Shown here: positions 53,954 through 62,106 of the stretch, piece after piece
Position numbering within the stretch: position 1 is the stretch's first letter
How the letters are laid out: each line of letters begins with the position of its first letter
NCBI GenBank assembly: GCA_963735465.1
Contig: CAVTLA010000001.1
Span: forward strand, 2,046,001 to 2,110,000
DNA length: 64,000 nucleotides
Direction: 5' to 3'
DNA from: DASZHJ01 sp963735465
GTDB lineage: Bacteria; Pseudomonadota; Alphaproteobacteria; ATCC43930; CGMCC-115725
Notes under the pieces: model-generated
Database searches by the model: none
The model's input: the letters and a program-made list of their open reading frames with translations, nothing else
Told to the model about the DNA's origin: nothing
Made by a program: the position numbers and the translations under genes

Positions 53954-54958
53954 TTATCTCGCGGACGCCGCGGCACGCAGCCGCGGCTTCGCCCGCTCGG
54001 GGTGAGGGAACGGCCGGCCCAGGCCCCGGGCCTGGGCGCGGCGGAAAATCTCGATGCCGAGGGACAGGTCGGAAATTCCCATCCCCATGGCCTTGAAGAT
54101 CGTGACGTCGGCGTCCGCCGGCCGCGGCCGCGCCGCGGCGACGATCGACGACAGCGGCGTCAGGCGCCGCCACCCCGCCTCGTTGCCACCGAACGCAGTC
54201 TGGAATTCCCGCGAGAGGTTGCGCACCTGAGGCACGCTATCGGCGGCAATGACGCCGGCGCGATCGACGAGAGCAGTCTCGAATTCCATGCGCTCCGGCG
54301 TGATGGCGCCGACCGCGTTCACATGGGCGCCGCGCGCCACCTGCCCCGCCGCCAGGAACGGCGTCCGGGCACGGGTGACCAGGGTCAGGATCGAGGCGCC
54401 GGCTACCGCCGCCTCGACGGTGGTGACTTCCTGGGCGGGAATGTCGAGCTCCTGGCGCACGCGGCGGACGAAGGCGGCGCGGCGCTCCGCGTCCGGGCTG
54501 AAGATGCGCACCCGCTTCAATTTCCGCACCGCCGCCACGGCGGCGAGCTGGGTGATCGCCTGCTTGCCGGTGCCGATGAGGGCCATGTCGTCCGCGTCCG
54601 CTGCGGCGAGCCAGCGGGTGGCGACGCCGCTGATGCCGCCGGTGCGGAGCTGGCCGAGGGCAAAGGCCTCGATCACCGCCTTCAGGCTGCCGTCGTGGCT
54701 GTCGAAGAGGATAAGGAGCGGCGTGGCGCCGCCTTCCGTATGGGCCCAGGTCTTGGTGCCGACGAAACCGGTCTGGGGAAAAAGGGCGCCCACCGCATGC
54801 AGCGTGTGACCGCCACCCCATATGGCGTGGGTCTTGACCATATTGCTGGCCTCGCCTGCAGCCTCAAGAGCCAGACCGCTCTCGAGCGCCGCGATCGCCT
54901 CGCCCATATCCATGAGCCCGGCGACTTCCGATTCGCTGATCCACAGCGCCGATACCAC
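53954..54958 (-). CDS. Ornithine cyclodeaminase/mu-crystallin family protein
   Basis: 334 residues from GTG 54958, chosen because GGGAGGG sits 6 bp before it. NAD(P)-dependent; family members are ornithine cyclodeaminases, ketimine or pyrroline-2-carboxylate reductases. Motifs: MVKTHAIWGGGHTLHAVGAL, the nucleotide loop MALIGTGKQAITQLAAVAAV, and DADVTIFKAMGMGISDLSLG near the C terminus. It heads the minus-strand catabolic group and is divergent from the dihydroxyphthalate-decarboxylase-like gene. Substrate uncertain. Confidence 0.9.
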   Translation of the reverse strand: MVSALWISESEVAGLMDMGEAIAALESGLALEAAGEASNMVKTHAIWGGGHTLHAVGALFPQTGFVGTKTWAHTEGGATPLLILFDSHDGSLKAVIEAFALGQLRTGGISGVATRWLAAADADDMALIGTGKQAITQLAAVAAVRKLKRVRIFSPDAERRAAFVRRVRQELDIPAQEVTTVEAAVAGASILTLVTRARTPFLAAGQVARGAHVNAVGAITPERMEFETALVDRAGVIAADSVPQVRNLSREFQTAFGGNEAGWRRLTPLSSIVAAARPRPADADVTIFKAMGMGISDLSLGIEIFRRAQARGLGRPFPHPERAKPRLRAAASAR

Positions 54959-55009
54959 TAAGCGCCCTCCCGTCGAGGCGCTTGCGCGCCATTCCATAGG
55001 TTTCTAATA

Positions 55010-55019
55010 CTTAGATATC
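55010..55019. promoter_or_regulatory. Candidate MarR operator, copy 2 (CTTAGATATC)
   Basis: Lies between two divergent catabolic genes, 52 bp from the OCD-family start and 84 bp from the decarboxylase-like start. It matches CTTAGATACC at 49772-49781 at 9 of 10 bases and sits in a similarly A/T-rich patch (TTTCTAATAC just before it). Operator function is inferred. Confidence 0.4.
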
Positions 55020-55103
55020 GTAGGATTCTGCCCGGGGCAGAGTCAAGGGATCGCCAGTCGCTGCCGATTCAAGCGAAACTGGCGGAGACACCAGGGAGGT
55101 TCC

Positions 55104-56093
55104 ATGGCGCCGCTACCGCTCACCATCGCGATTAACGATTATGACCACGTCCGGGATCTGCTGACGGGACGGGTGCAGGCGGAGGGCATCGCCCTCACCG
55201 CTCTCAACTTCGAGGTCGAGGAGATCTTCTACCGCTTCGTGAATTTCCGGGAATGGGACATCTCGGAGATGTCCATGGGGAAGTACGTGTCGCTCAGGGC
55301 CGGCGGCGACGATTCCGTGATCGCGATCCCCGTCTTCCCCTCCCGCGTCTTCCGCCATTCCGGCATCTACGTGCGGAGCGACGGCTCGGTGAAAGCACCG
55401 GCCGACCTCAAAGGGCGCCGCATCGGCGTGCCCGAATGGTCGCAGACGGCGGTGGTCTACATGACGGGACTGCTGACCGAGGAGTACGGGCTCCGCCTCC
55501 AGGACATCCAGTGGGTGCAGGCGGGCGTCAATCAGCCCGGCCGCACCGAGACCGCCCGGCTGCAGCTGCCGGAGGGCGTCACGCTCGAGCGCAATGCCGA
55601 GAAGAACCTCGACGCCATGCTGCGTGCCGGCGAGATCGACGCGGTGCTGTCGGCCCATCCCCCGCACAGTATCGAGACCGGCGATCCCGCGGTGCAGCGC
55701 CTCTTCCCGGACCACGCCAAGGTGGAGCGCGCCTACTATGGCAAGACCGGCATCTTCCCGATCATGCACACGATCGCGCTCCGCCGCGATGTCTATGACC
55801 GCAACAGGTGGATCGCCGGCAACCTCATGAGCGCCTTCGAGCAGGCGAAGACGCGCAGCCTGCAGCGGCTCCGCGAATACAACACGGCGCGCATTCCCAT
55901 CGCCTGGCTTCCCACATATACCGCCGAGATCACGTCGCTCATGGGCGAGGACTTCTGGCCCTATGGCGCCGAGCCCAATCGCAAGACGCTGGAGGCCTTC
56001 CTGCGCTTCGCCCACGACCAGGGCGTCTGCAAGCGGCTCCTCAAGCTGGACGAGCTCTTCGCGCCGGAAACGGCGAGCCGGTTCCGGGTGTGA
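55104..56093 (+). CDS. 4,5-dihydroxyphthalate decarboxylase-like protein
   Basis: 329 residues. Family stretches: LTIAINDYDHVRDLLTGRVQ at the N terminus, VEEIFYRFVNFREWDISEMS, AIPVFPSRVFRHSGIYV and LKGRRIGVPEWSQTAVVYMT. The fold is that of periplasmic binding proteins, yet there is no signal peptide, in keeping with cytoplasmic decarboxylases of this family. It would decarboxylate a hydroxylated aromatic acid, though several paralogues are uncharacterised. Divergent from the OCD group, sharing the 55010 element. Confidence 0.85.
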   Translation: MAPLPLTIAINDYDHVRDLLTGRVQAEGIALTALNFEVEEIFYRFVNFREWDISEMSMGKYVSLRAGGDDSVIAIPVFPSRVFRHSGIYVRSDGSVKAPADLKGRRIGVPEWSQTAVVYMTGLLTEEYGLRLQDIQWVQAGVNQPGRTETARLQLPEGVTLERNAEKNLDAMLRAGEIDAVLSAHPPHSIETGDPAVQRLFPDHAKVERAYYGKTGIFPIMHTIALRRDVYDRNRWIAGNLMSAFEQAKTRSLQRLREYNTARIPIAWLPTYTAEITSLMGEDFWPYGAEPNRKTLEAFLRFAHDQGVCKRLLKLDELFAPETASRFRV

Positions 56094-56114
56094 GGGGTGG
56101 CCTGCAGAAGCATC

Positions 56115-56234
56115 CTGCGTCCTTCGAGACGGGCGCTACGCGCTCTGCTCAGGATGAGGATCGATTTGGTGATGGCACGAAGAAAGTCTCCTCTTCCTGA
56201 GCAAGCGACCGGAGGCGAGCGCGTCGAAGGACGC
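56115..56234. repeat. Dispersed palindromic intergenic repeat, copy 3
   Basis: About 120 bp. The left arm CTGCGTCCTTCGAGACGGG runs to GCTCAGGATGAGGA; the right arm ends GCGTCGAAGGACGCA. The centre contains TGGCACGAAGAAAG, the inverse complement form of the TTTTCTTTGTGCCA in copies 1 and 2, so this copy is inserted in the opposite orientation. It lies between the decarboxylase-like gene and the membrane-protein gene. Confidence 0.85.
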
Positions 56235-56275
56235 ACCGCAACCGATCCCACACGCGCCCGGCTAAGGTAATCGCC

Positions 56276-56857
56276 ATGACCAGCGTCGCCCTGGCGGGCG
56301 CCGAGCCCGCGCTTCGGATCCGCCTCGCCAATCTCTGGTGGGTGGCGGCGGCGCTGGCGGTGATGGTGGCGGCGATCCTGAGCCAGGCGCTCTGGTTCCT
56401 GAACTTCGTCCATGTGATGTCGGGGCTGCTGTGGACCGGTATCGACCTCTTCATGGGCTTCGTGCTGGGGCCGATCCTCCGGAGCTGCGACTTCGCCACC
56501 AGGCGCGCGATCATCACGCGGCTGATGCCGCGCATGCTGTTCCTGCTGCCGACCCTGGCGGTGATGACGGGCACCGCCGGCTGGTTCCTCGCCCGGGACA
56601 TGGGGTTCCTGGACCTGGGATACCCGGAGTTCTACTGGGTGCTGGCGGCGCTGATTATCATCGCGGCGCTGACGATCCAGGGCTTCGCCCTGCTGCTGCC
56701 GACCAATCTCCGGGTCTGCCTGGAGATGCAGAAGCCCGAGCCCGACACCGCCAAGATCGGGCGCTGGATGCGGCGCTATGTCCGCAGTGTCGCGATCCAG
56801 GGCGCGCTGCAGGTCGCCATCATCGTGGTGATGGCCCGCTTCGTGACGGGGATCTGA
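56276..56857 (+). CDS. Integral membrane protein, CopD/DUF2269-like
   Basis: 193 residues with about five hydrophobic segments (residues 20-42, 45-65, 85-107, 118-142, 170-191). NFVHVMSGLLWTGIDLFMGF, with a conserved-looking His in a helix, resembles the CopD/DUF2269 group of cytochrome-b561-like membrane proteins. The N terminus lacks a cleavable signal. Nearby genes do not explain its role. Family call is by pattern only. Confidence 0.75.
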   Translation: MTSVALAGAEPALRIRLANLWWVAAALAVMVAAILSQALWFLNFVHVMSGLLWTGIDLFMGFVLGPILRSCDFATRRAIITRLMPRMLFLLPTLAVMTGTAGWFLARDMGFLDLGYPEFYWVLAALIIIAALTIQGFALLLPTNLRVCLEMQKPEPDTAKIGRWMRRYVRSVAIQGALQVAIIVVMARFVTGI

Positions 56858-56934
56858 GCCCCTACCCCCTCGACAGCCGTCGCCGCCTCGCCTAAAACCG
56901 GCTCCTTTGGTTTTCAGAAACGGGCAGGCGTGTC

Positions 56935-57933
56935 ATGGCGAACAGCGCGGTCGTGGGCGTGATCGGAGCAACCGGGGCGGTCGGAGCCGAGGTCGTGAAG
57001 GTGCTGCACGACCGAAAGTTCCCCCTCGCGGAGGTCAAGCTCTTCGCCTCCGAGCGCTCCGCCGACCGGCAGATGACGACGCCCTTCGGCGCCACCACCG
57101 TGCGCCGCTTCGAGGCCGAGGCGGCGGGCAAATGCGACATCGTCTTCCTCTGCGTCTCCGGCGATTTCGCCCGGGAGCACGCGAAGGCGCTGGCGCGCAC
57201 CGCCCTCGTCATCGACAACTCCTCGGCCTTCCGCCTGGCGCCCGACGTGCCCCTGGTGATCCCCGAGATCAATCCCCAGGCGCTCGCCGGCGCGCGGCTT
57301 GCCGCCGTTCCCAACTGCACCATGGCGGTGGCGGCGATGGCGCTCTGGCCGCTGCACCGCGCCTTCGGCCTCAGGAAGGCGATCATCGCCAGCTACCAGG
57401 CGGCGAGCGGCGCCGGCGCCAAGGGCATCAGCGAGCTGCTGGAGGGCGCGCGCGCCTATCTCGACGGGAAGCCGGTGCCGCACTCGGTCTTCGCCCATCC
57501 CCTCGCCTTCAATGTGATCCCCCACATCGACCGCTTCCTCGACAACGGCTACACCAACGAGGAAATGAAGGTCATGCTGGAGATGCGCAAGGTCTTCAAC
57601 GAGCCCGAGCTGGCGGTGAGCTGCACCGCCGTGCGCGTTCCCACCATCCGCACCCACGCCGAGGCGATCACCATCGAGACCGAGCGTCCGATCTCGCCGA
57701 AGTCGGCGCGCGCCGTGCTGGAGAAGGCGCCGGGCGTGCGCCTCGTCGACGACGTCGCCAACAACGCCTATCCCATGCCGATCACCGCCGGCGAGCGCTA
57801 CGACGTCGACGTCGGCCGGATCCGCACCAGCCTGATCTTCGGCGCCCACGGCCTCGACCTCTTCGTCTGCGGCGACCAGCTCCTGAAGGGCGCCGCCCTC
57901 AACGCGGTGCAGATCGCCGAGAAGATGATCTGA
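56935..57933 (+). CDS. asd: Aspartate-semialdehyde dehydrogenase
   Basis: NADPH-dependent reduction of aspartyl phosphate, feeding lysine, methionine, threonine and peptidoglycan precursors; 332 residues. The N-terminal motif is VVGVIGATGAVGAEVVKVL. The catalytic Cys is in AAVPNCTMAVAAMAL, where many homologues have APNCST. SYQAASGAGAKGISELLEG and VRVPTIRTHAEAITIET follow, with the active-site His in the latter. Start ATG 56935. It is not next to other lysine-pathway genes. Confidence 0.94.
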   Translation: MANSAVVGVIGATGAVGAEVVKVLHDRKFPLAEVKLFASERSADRQMTTPFGATTVRRFEAEAAGKCDIVFLCVSGDFAREHAKALARTALVIDNSSAFRLAPDVPLVIPEINPQALAGARLAAVPNCTMAVAAMALWPLHRAFGLRKAIIASYQAASGAGAKGISELLEGARAYLDGKPVPHSVFAHPLAFNVIPHIDRFLDNGYTNEEMKVMLEMRKVFNEPELAVSCTAVRVPTIRTHAEAITIETERPISPKSARAVLEKAPGVRLVDDVANNAYPMPITAGERYDVDVGRIRTSLIFGAHGLDLFVCGDQLLKGAALNAVQIAEKMI

Positions 57934-57951
57934 CGCGCTCCGGGATCGGCG

Positions 57952-59959
57952 CTACTTCCCGAACAGGTTCTTGAGCGGGTTCGGCAGCGCGCCGGATCCG
58001 GACGAACCCGACGAGCCAGAGGAGCCTGACGGCGGCGATCCGCTCTGGCCGGGGATCACGCTCTTCAGGATATCGGCCGCGCCGCCGACGCCGCCCTTGA
58101 CGATGCCGGCGACGTCGGGGAGATAGCTCAGATTGTCCCACGGGCCCTGGATCAGCACAGGCACGCCGAGGCCCGCGACTTTCGGCGTCACCTTGTAGTC
58201 GACGCGCTGAGTCGGCAGATCAACGGTTCCCGCCCCCGCCGCCTGGAGGCCCGGCGAGTCCAGCAGGAGGTCGGTGTTGTGCATGATCCCGTTGGTCATG
58301 GTGTAGGTGCCGGTGAGGTGCGCGAACTTCGTCGAGTTGCCGGAGCCGCCGCCGGTGAGCGAGCTGACGCCCGAGCCGACGATTGATGTCGCGCTGTTGA
58401 GGAGCTTCAGGAGATCGAGCCCCTTGATCTCGCCGTCCGCGACGCTGAAGCTGCCCTTGCCGGCGAGAGTGCTGATGATCGCCCGCTCGGACTTGCCGTG
58501 GCCCGCGATCGCGACGTCGAGATTTCCCTTGCCGGTGAGGCGGTCAAGATTGATGGCGTCGGTCAGCACGGGCTCGACCTGCACGTTCGCCATGTTGGTG
58601 GTCACCGACAGCGCCGGCTCCGCGCCGCTGCCGTCGAGGCTGATCGTCGCCTTGCCGGTGCCCTGATACGCCGCGAAATCCGTGAGATCGGCGGCGAAGC
58701 GGGCGTCCTTGAGACGCAGCGCCACGGTGCTGTGGTCGATCTTGAATTTCTTGTACTGGATGGCGTTGGCGGAGAGCGTGAAGTCAACGTTGGCGGCCTT
58801 GAGGCCGCTGACGTCGATGGGCGCATCGCTCCATTCGGCTTTGCCACCACTGCCGCCGCCCGCACTGGCGGTGCCGCCGGCCGCCGGCGCGTTCTTGGCT
58901 TCCGGCGGCAGGTAGGGATTGGCGTTCAGGCTATCGAGGGCGAGCTTGCCTTTGATGTCCGGCTTGGCGCCAGCCATGTTGACGTCGATCTCGCCCTTGC
59001 CCTTGATCTCGTCCAGGGACAGCACCGCGTCGGTGAACTTGATCTCCGATCCCGTCATCCCGAGATTGCCGGCAATCGCGAGCGGCCCCAGACCCGCGCC
59101 GGTGGCGGGGATCGGCGCGCCGGCCCAGGCGCCGAGCTTGCGGAGCGACGGCACCTTGAGGTCGATGCTGCCGCTGGCGGAGGTGGTCTGCGCCGCCGCG
59201 GCCTTGCCCTTGAAGTCGAAGTTGAGGACGTCGGAGGCGACCGAGGCGGTGACGGCGGTGCCCTGCTTCTCCACGAAGTCGCGCATCTTGTCGACGGCGA
59301 GCTTCAGGTTGATGACGACGCTGCGGTACTGGGCCGAGCCGTTGGCCTTGAACGGCGAATCGAAATCCGGGAGCGAGACCGACATGTTGATCTTGTCGAT
59401 CACCTCGCGGCCGCCGCTGCGCTGATCGAGATAGCTGACGGTGCCGTTCTCGAGGCGGACGTCGCCGAGGCTGATCGATTCCAGCGCGCCGAGGTTCGAT
59501 CCTCCGGCCGCCGCCGGCTTCGGGGCCGCGGGTCGCGGGCTGGCCGGCCGCCGGCTTCGGCGGCGTGAACTCCCAGTTGGCGTGGCCTTGCTTGTCGACC
59601 TCGAGGGCGATCACGGGATCCACCAGCACGAAGCGGTCGACCACGACGGTTCCCCGCAGCAGCGGGAACAGCCCCAGCTCGACCTGCAATTTGCCGAGAG
59701 TGAGCATGTCCTTGGTCTGCGCGCCCGGCGCGTTCGACAGCGACACCTTGCTGGCGTCGAGGGCGATGTGGGGCAATAGGGAGAGGTGCACCGGCCCGTC
59801 GATGCGCATGTCGCGGCCGGTCGCGCTCTTCACTTCCGCCAGCAGGCGGTCCTTGTAGGTGTCGACCGGGATCAGCGACGGCGCGACGAAAGCCGCCACG
59901 ACCACGAGGACGACGAGAACGCCGACGACGATGCCGATCCAGATTGCGAGCTTCTTCAT
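57952..59959 (-). CDS. AsmA-family protein, with one apparent +1 insertion
   Basis: About 668 residues after correction. An N-terminal membrane anchor (residues 5-28, IGIVVGVLVVLVVVAAF) precedes PSLIPVDTYKDRLLAEVKSA, the start typical of AsmA. Long repetitive beta-rich sequence follows, and the C-terminal AsmA domain includes LDLLKLLNSATSIVGSGVS and a Ser/Gly-rich tail. The frame breaks in the GGGG run at 59522-59525; one base fewer joins PPKPAAGQPATRG to PKPAAAGGSNLGALES. Inner-membrane protein of the bridge-like AsmA group thought to affect lipid transport and outer-membrane balance. Confidence 0.85.
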
Positions 59960-60008
59960 GATCGCCTCACGTCCTTTGGATGCGAGCGAGCCTGATGCGC
60001 GCCCAACC

Positions 60009-60425
60009 TTATGCTGTCCGCTGCTTCAGGAGATCGCGGATTTCCCTGAGCAGTACCTCCTCGGCCGGCGGCGGCGGCGGCGGTGCCGCCTCTTCCTTCC
60101 GATGGAATCGATTGATCTGCTTCACGATCATGAAAATCGCGAAGGCGACGATTAGAAACCGGATCAGGGCGTTGAAGAAGAGACCGTAGTTCACGGTCAC
60201 CGCCCCCGCCGCCTTGGCCGCCTCGACGGAGGGAAAGCTGCCGCCCTTGAGCGTCAGGAAGAAATTGGAGAAGTCGATACCTCCGATGAGCAGCCCCAGC
60301 GGCGGCATGATGATGTCGTTCACCAGGGAGTTCACGATCGCGGTGAACGCCGCCCCGATGATCACACCTACCGCCAGGTCGACAACGTTGCCGCGCGAAA
60401 TGAATTCCCGGAATTCTCCAAGCAT
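60009..60425 (-). CDS. mscL: Large-conductance mechanosensitive channel
   Basis: 138 residues; pentameric channel that opens on hypo-osmotic shock. The N-terminal FREFISRGNVVDLAVGVIIG and AAFTAIVNSLVNDIIMPPLG form TM1 with the gate. TM2 is FFNALIRFLIVAFAIFMIVK, and the C-terminal helical bundle ends in EEVLLREIRDLLKQR. ATG 60425 is selected by family start MLGEF; the frame continues upstream without homology. The proline run in the linker is longer than usual. Confidence 0.95.
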   Translation of the reverse strand: MLGEFREFISRGNVVDLAVGVIIGAAFTAIVNSLVNDIIMPPLGLLIGGIDFSNFFLTLKGGSFPSVEAAKAAGAVTVNYGLFFNALIRFLIVAFAIFMIVKQINRFHRKEEAAPPPPPPAEEVLLREIRDLLKQRTA

Positions 60426-60579
60426 CGGTTCCCCATCTCCGTTCGGGTGCGTGACGCACCTCATTACTGGTGCCCAGCTGACGTCATCACCGGCCGCGCA
60501 CCGAGGCGAAGCATAGCAGGCCCCGACAACAGCTTGCCATGGCTGCTGTGTCAACAATTGGTACGGGCGGCCGCCGATA

Positions 60580-61341
60580 CTAAAGGCTCAGGCCGCCATC
60601 GACCCCGATCAACTGGCCCGTGACGTAGGACGCCGCGGGACTCAGCAGGAAGGCGATCATTGCCGCCACCTCGTCGGGCTGACCGAAGCGTCCGAGAGGG
60701 ATCCGCTTGCGCGCACGCTCGTGCGCGCCGTCATTGAGGGCGGTGTGCGCGCCCCGCTCCTTCTGGATGTAGCCGGGCACCACGCAGTTGACGGTGACGC
60801 CGGTGGACGCGAGCTGCGCCGCCAGCGCGCGCGCCAGGCCCTCGGTGCCGAGCTTCGCCGCCGAGGAGGCCGGGAAAAGCTCGCCGTCCAGTCGGAAGAC
60901 GTGGCCGACGAAGGAGGTGACGGCGACGATGCGGCCGCGCTCCCGGGCCTTCTCGATGTGAGGCCGCGCCGCGTCGGCCAGGCGAAAGAACCCCATGAGG
61001 ATGGCATCCACCGAGGCGCGGAACGCTGCCTCGTCCAGCTCGCCCACCAGACGGCGGTCGGCGAAGCCGGCGTTCGCCACGAGAGCGTCGAGGCCGCCGA
61101 AGGCGGCCACCGCCTCCGCCACCAGACGCGCCGCGGTCGCGGATTCCGCCAGCTCGCCGAGGGAGGTGGCAACGCCGGCGCCCTTGGCGCGGCATTCCGC
61201 CGCCACCGCATCCAGCTCCGCCTGCCGGCCGCGGGTATGCAGCAGCATCTGGATCTCGGGCGAGGCCATGCGCCGGGCGAGCGCCGCGCCGATGCCGCTG
61301 GCGGCGCCGGTGATCAGGAGACGCAGGGGCGTGGCGCTCAT
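60580..61341 (-). CDS. SDR-family protein with altered catalytic Tyr/Lys
   Basis: 253 residues, Rossmann fold with TGAASGIGAALARRM and VANAG. The Ser motif is AVTSFVGHV. Where classical SDRs have Y-x-A-S-K, this protein has FPASSAAKLGTEGLARALA, so the Tyr is Phe and the Lys is Ser. C-terminal SPAASYVTGQLIGVDGGLSL is normal. Start ATG 61341 overlaps the racemase-fold gene's stop as ATGA. Last gene of a four-gene operon. It may use another residue or be non-catalytic. Confidence 0.87.
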   Translation of the reverse strand: MSATPLRLLITGAASGIGAALARRMASPEIQMLLHTRGRQAELDAVAAECRAKGAGVATSLGELAESATAARLVAEAVAAFGGLDALVANAGFADRRLVGELDEAAFRASVDAILMGFFRLADAARPHIEKARERGRIVAVTSFVGHVFRLDGELFPASSAAKLGTEGLARALAAQLASTGVTVNCVVPGYIQKERGAHTALNDGAHERARKRIPLGRFGQPDEVAAMIAFLLSPAASYVTGQLIGVDGGLSL

Positions 61342-62096
61342 CGCTCGCGCCACGCCCGCGCGGCGCTGCCGGGATGTCCGAAGTCCCGCGGCCGAAGGCC
61401 GGCCTGGAACCAGGTGATGAAGCTGACGATATCGAAGACCGGAATGCCCAGGTACTCGCTGAGGCTTCGGGAATAAGGCGCCATGTTCGTGCACTCCAGC
61501 ACCACGGCGCCGAGATCGGGATGCCGCGTCTTGAGAGTATCGCCGGCATCGATGATGTCGAGCTCCGCCGCCGCCACGTCGAGCTCCATCTCATTGCCCA
61601 GCAGGACGCGGGAGAATTCACGGCCCTTTTCGGTGCCGACAACGGGCGTCGCGGGATCGACACCGGCGGCCCGCAGATGCTCCGGCGTCAGGCTCTCGGC
61701 GCTGACGGTGATGATGCCGACGCGCTTGCCCGGCGGCAGCAGCGGCTGCACGGACGGCACCTGCATCAGGCTCGAGGTGGCGACGGGAACGCCGACGTGA
61801 CGCGCGAGCTCCGCCTGGTAGAGCGAGAGGAAGCCGCAATTAGTGGTGATCCCATCGGCGCCGAGCGATACCAGCTCTTGCGCCGCGGCCAGGAAGTCAG
61901 GCAGCAGCCCCGCCGCCTTCTCCTTCACCACGCGTTGGGGCGAGGCGCCGCGCACGACCTTGTAGAGAACCGGAAATGGCCAGGTCGTCGCGTTCCCCAT
62001 GTCGCCGGGAATGCGCGGGAAGCGCGCCTCCAGCATGAGAATGCCGACAGCGGCGCCGTAGATCGCCTTGCCACCCCGCGCCTTGCGCTCCGTCAT
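61338..62096 (-). CDS. Aspartate/glutamate racemase-fold protein
   Basis: 252 residues. Two catalytic-type Cys lie in GITTNCGFLSLYQ (about residue 88) and VVLECTNMAPYS (about residue 199), the paired-Cys layout of Asp/Glu racemases, hydantoin racemases and arylmalonate decarboxylase relatives. GKRVGIITVSAESLTPEHLR is the domain-2 start. GAGGAG precedes ATG 62096. It sits between a TPP enzyme (10 bp upstream) and an SDR, with a DadA-like oxidoreductase first. Racemisation of an amino or hydroxy acid is plausible. Confidence 0.87.
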   Translation of the reverse strand: MTERKARGGKAIYGAAVGILMLEARFPRIPGDMGNATTWPFPVLYKVVRGASPQRVVKEKAAGLLPDFLAAAQELVSLGADGITTNCGFLSLYQAELARHVGVPVATSSLMQVPSVQPLLPPGKRVGIITVSAESLTPEHLRAAGVDPATPVVGTEKGREFSRVLLGNEMELDVAAAELDIIDAGDTLKTRHPDLGAVVLECTNMAPYSRSLSEYLGIPVFDIVSFITWFQAGLRPRDFGHPGSAARAWRER

Positions 62097-62106
62097 CGCG
62101 TTCTCC

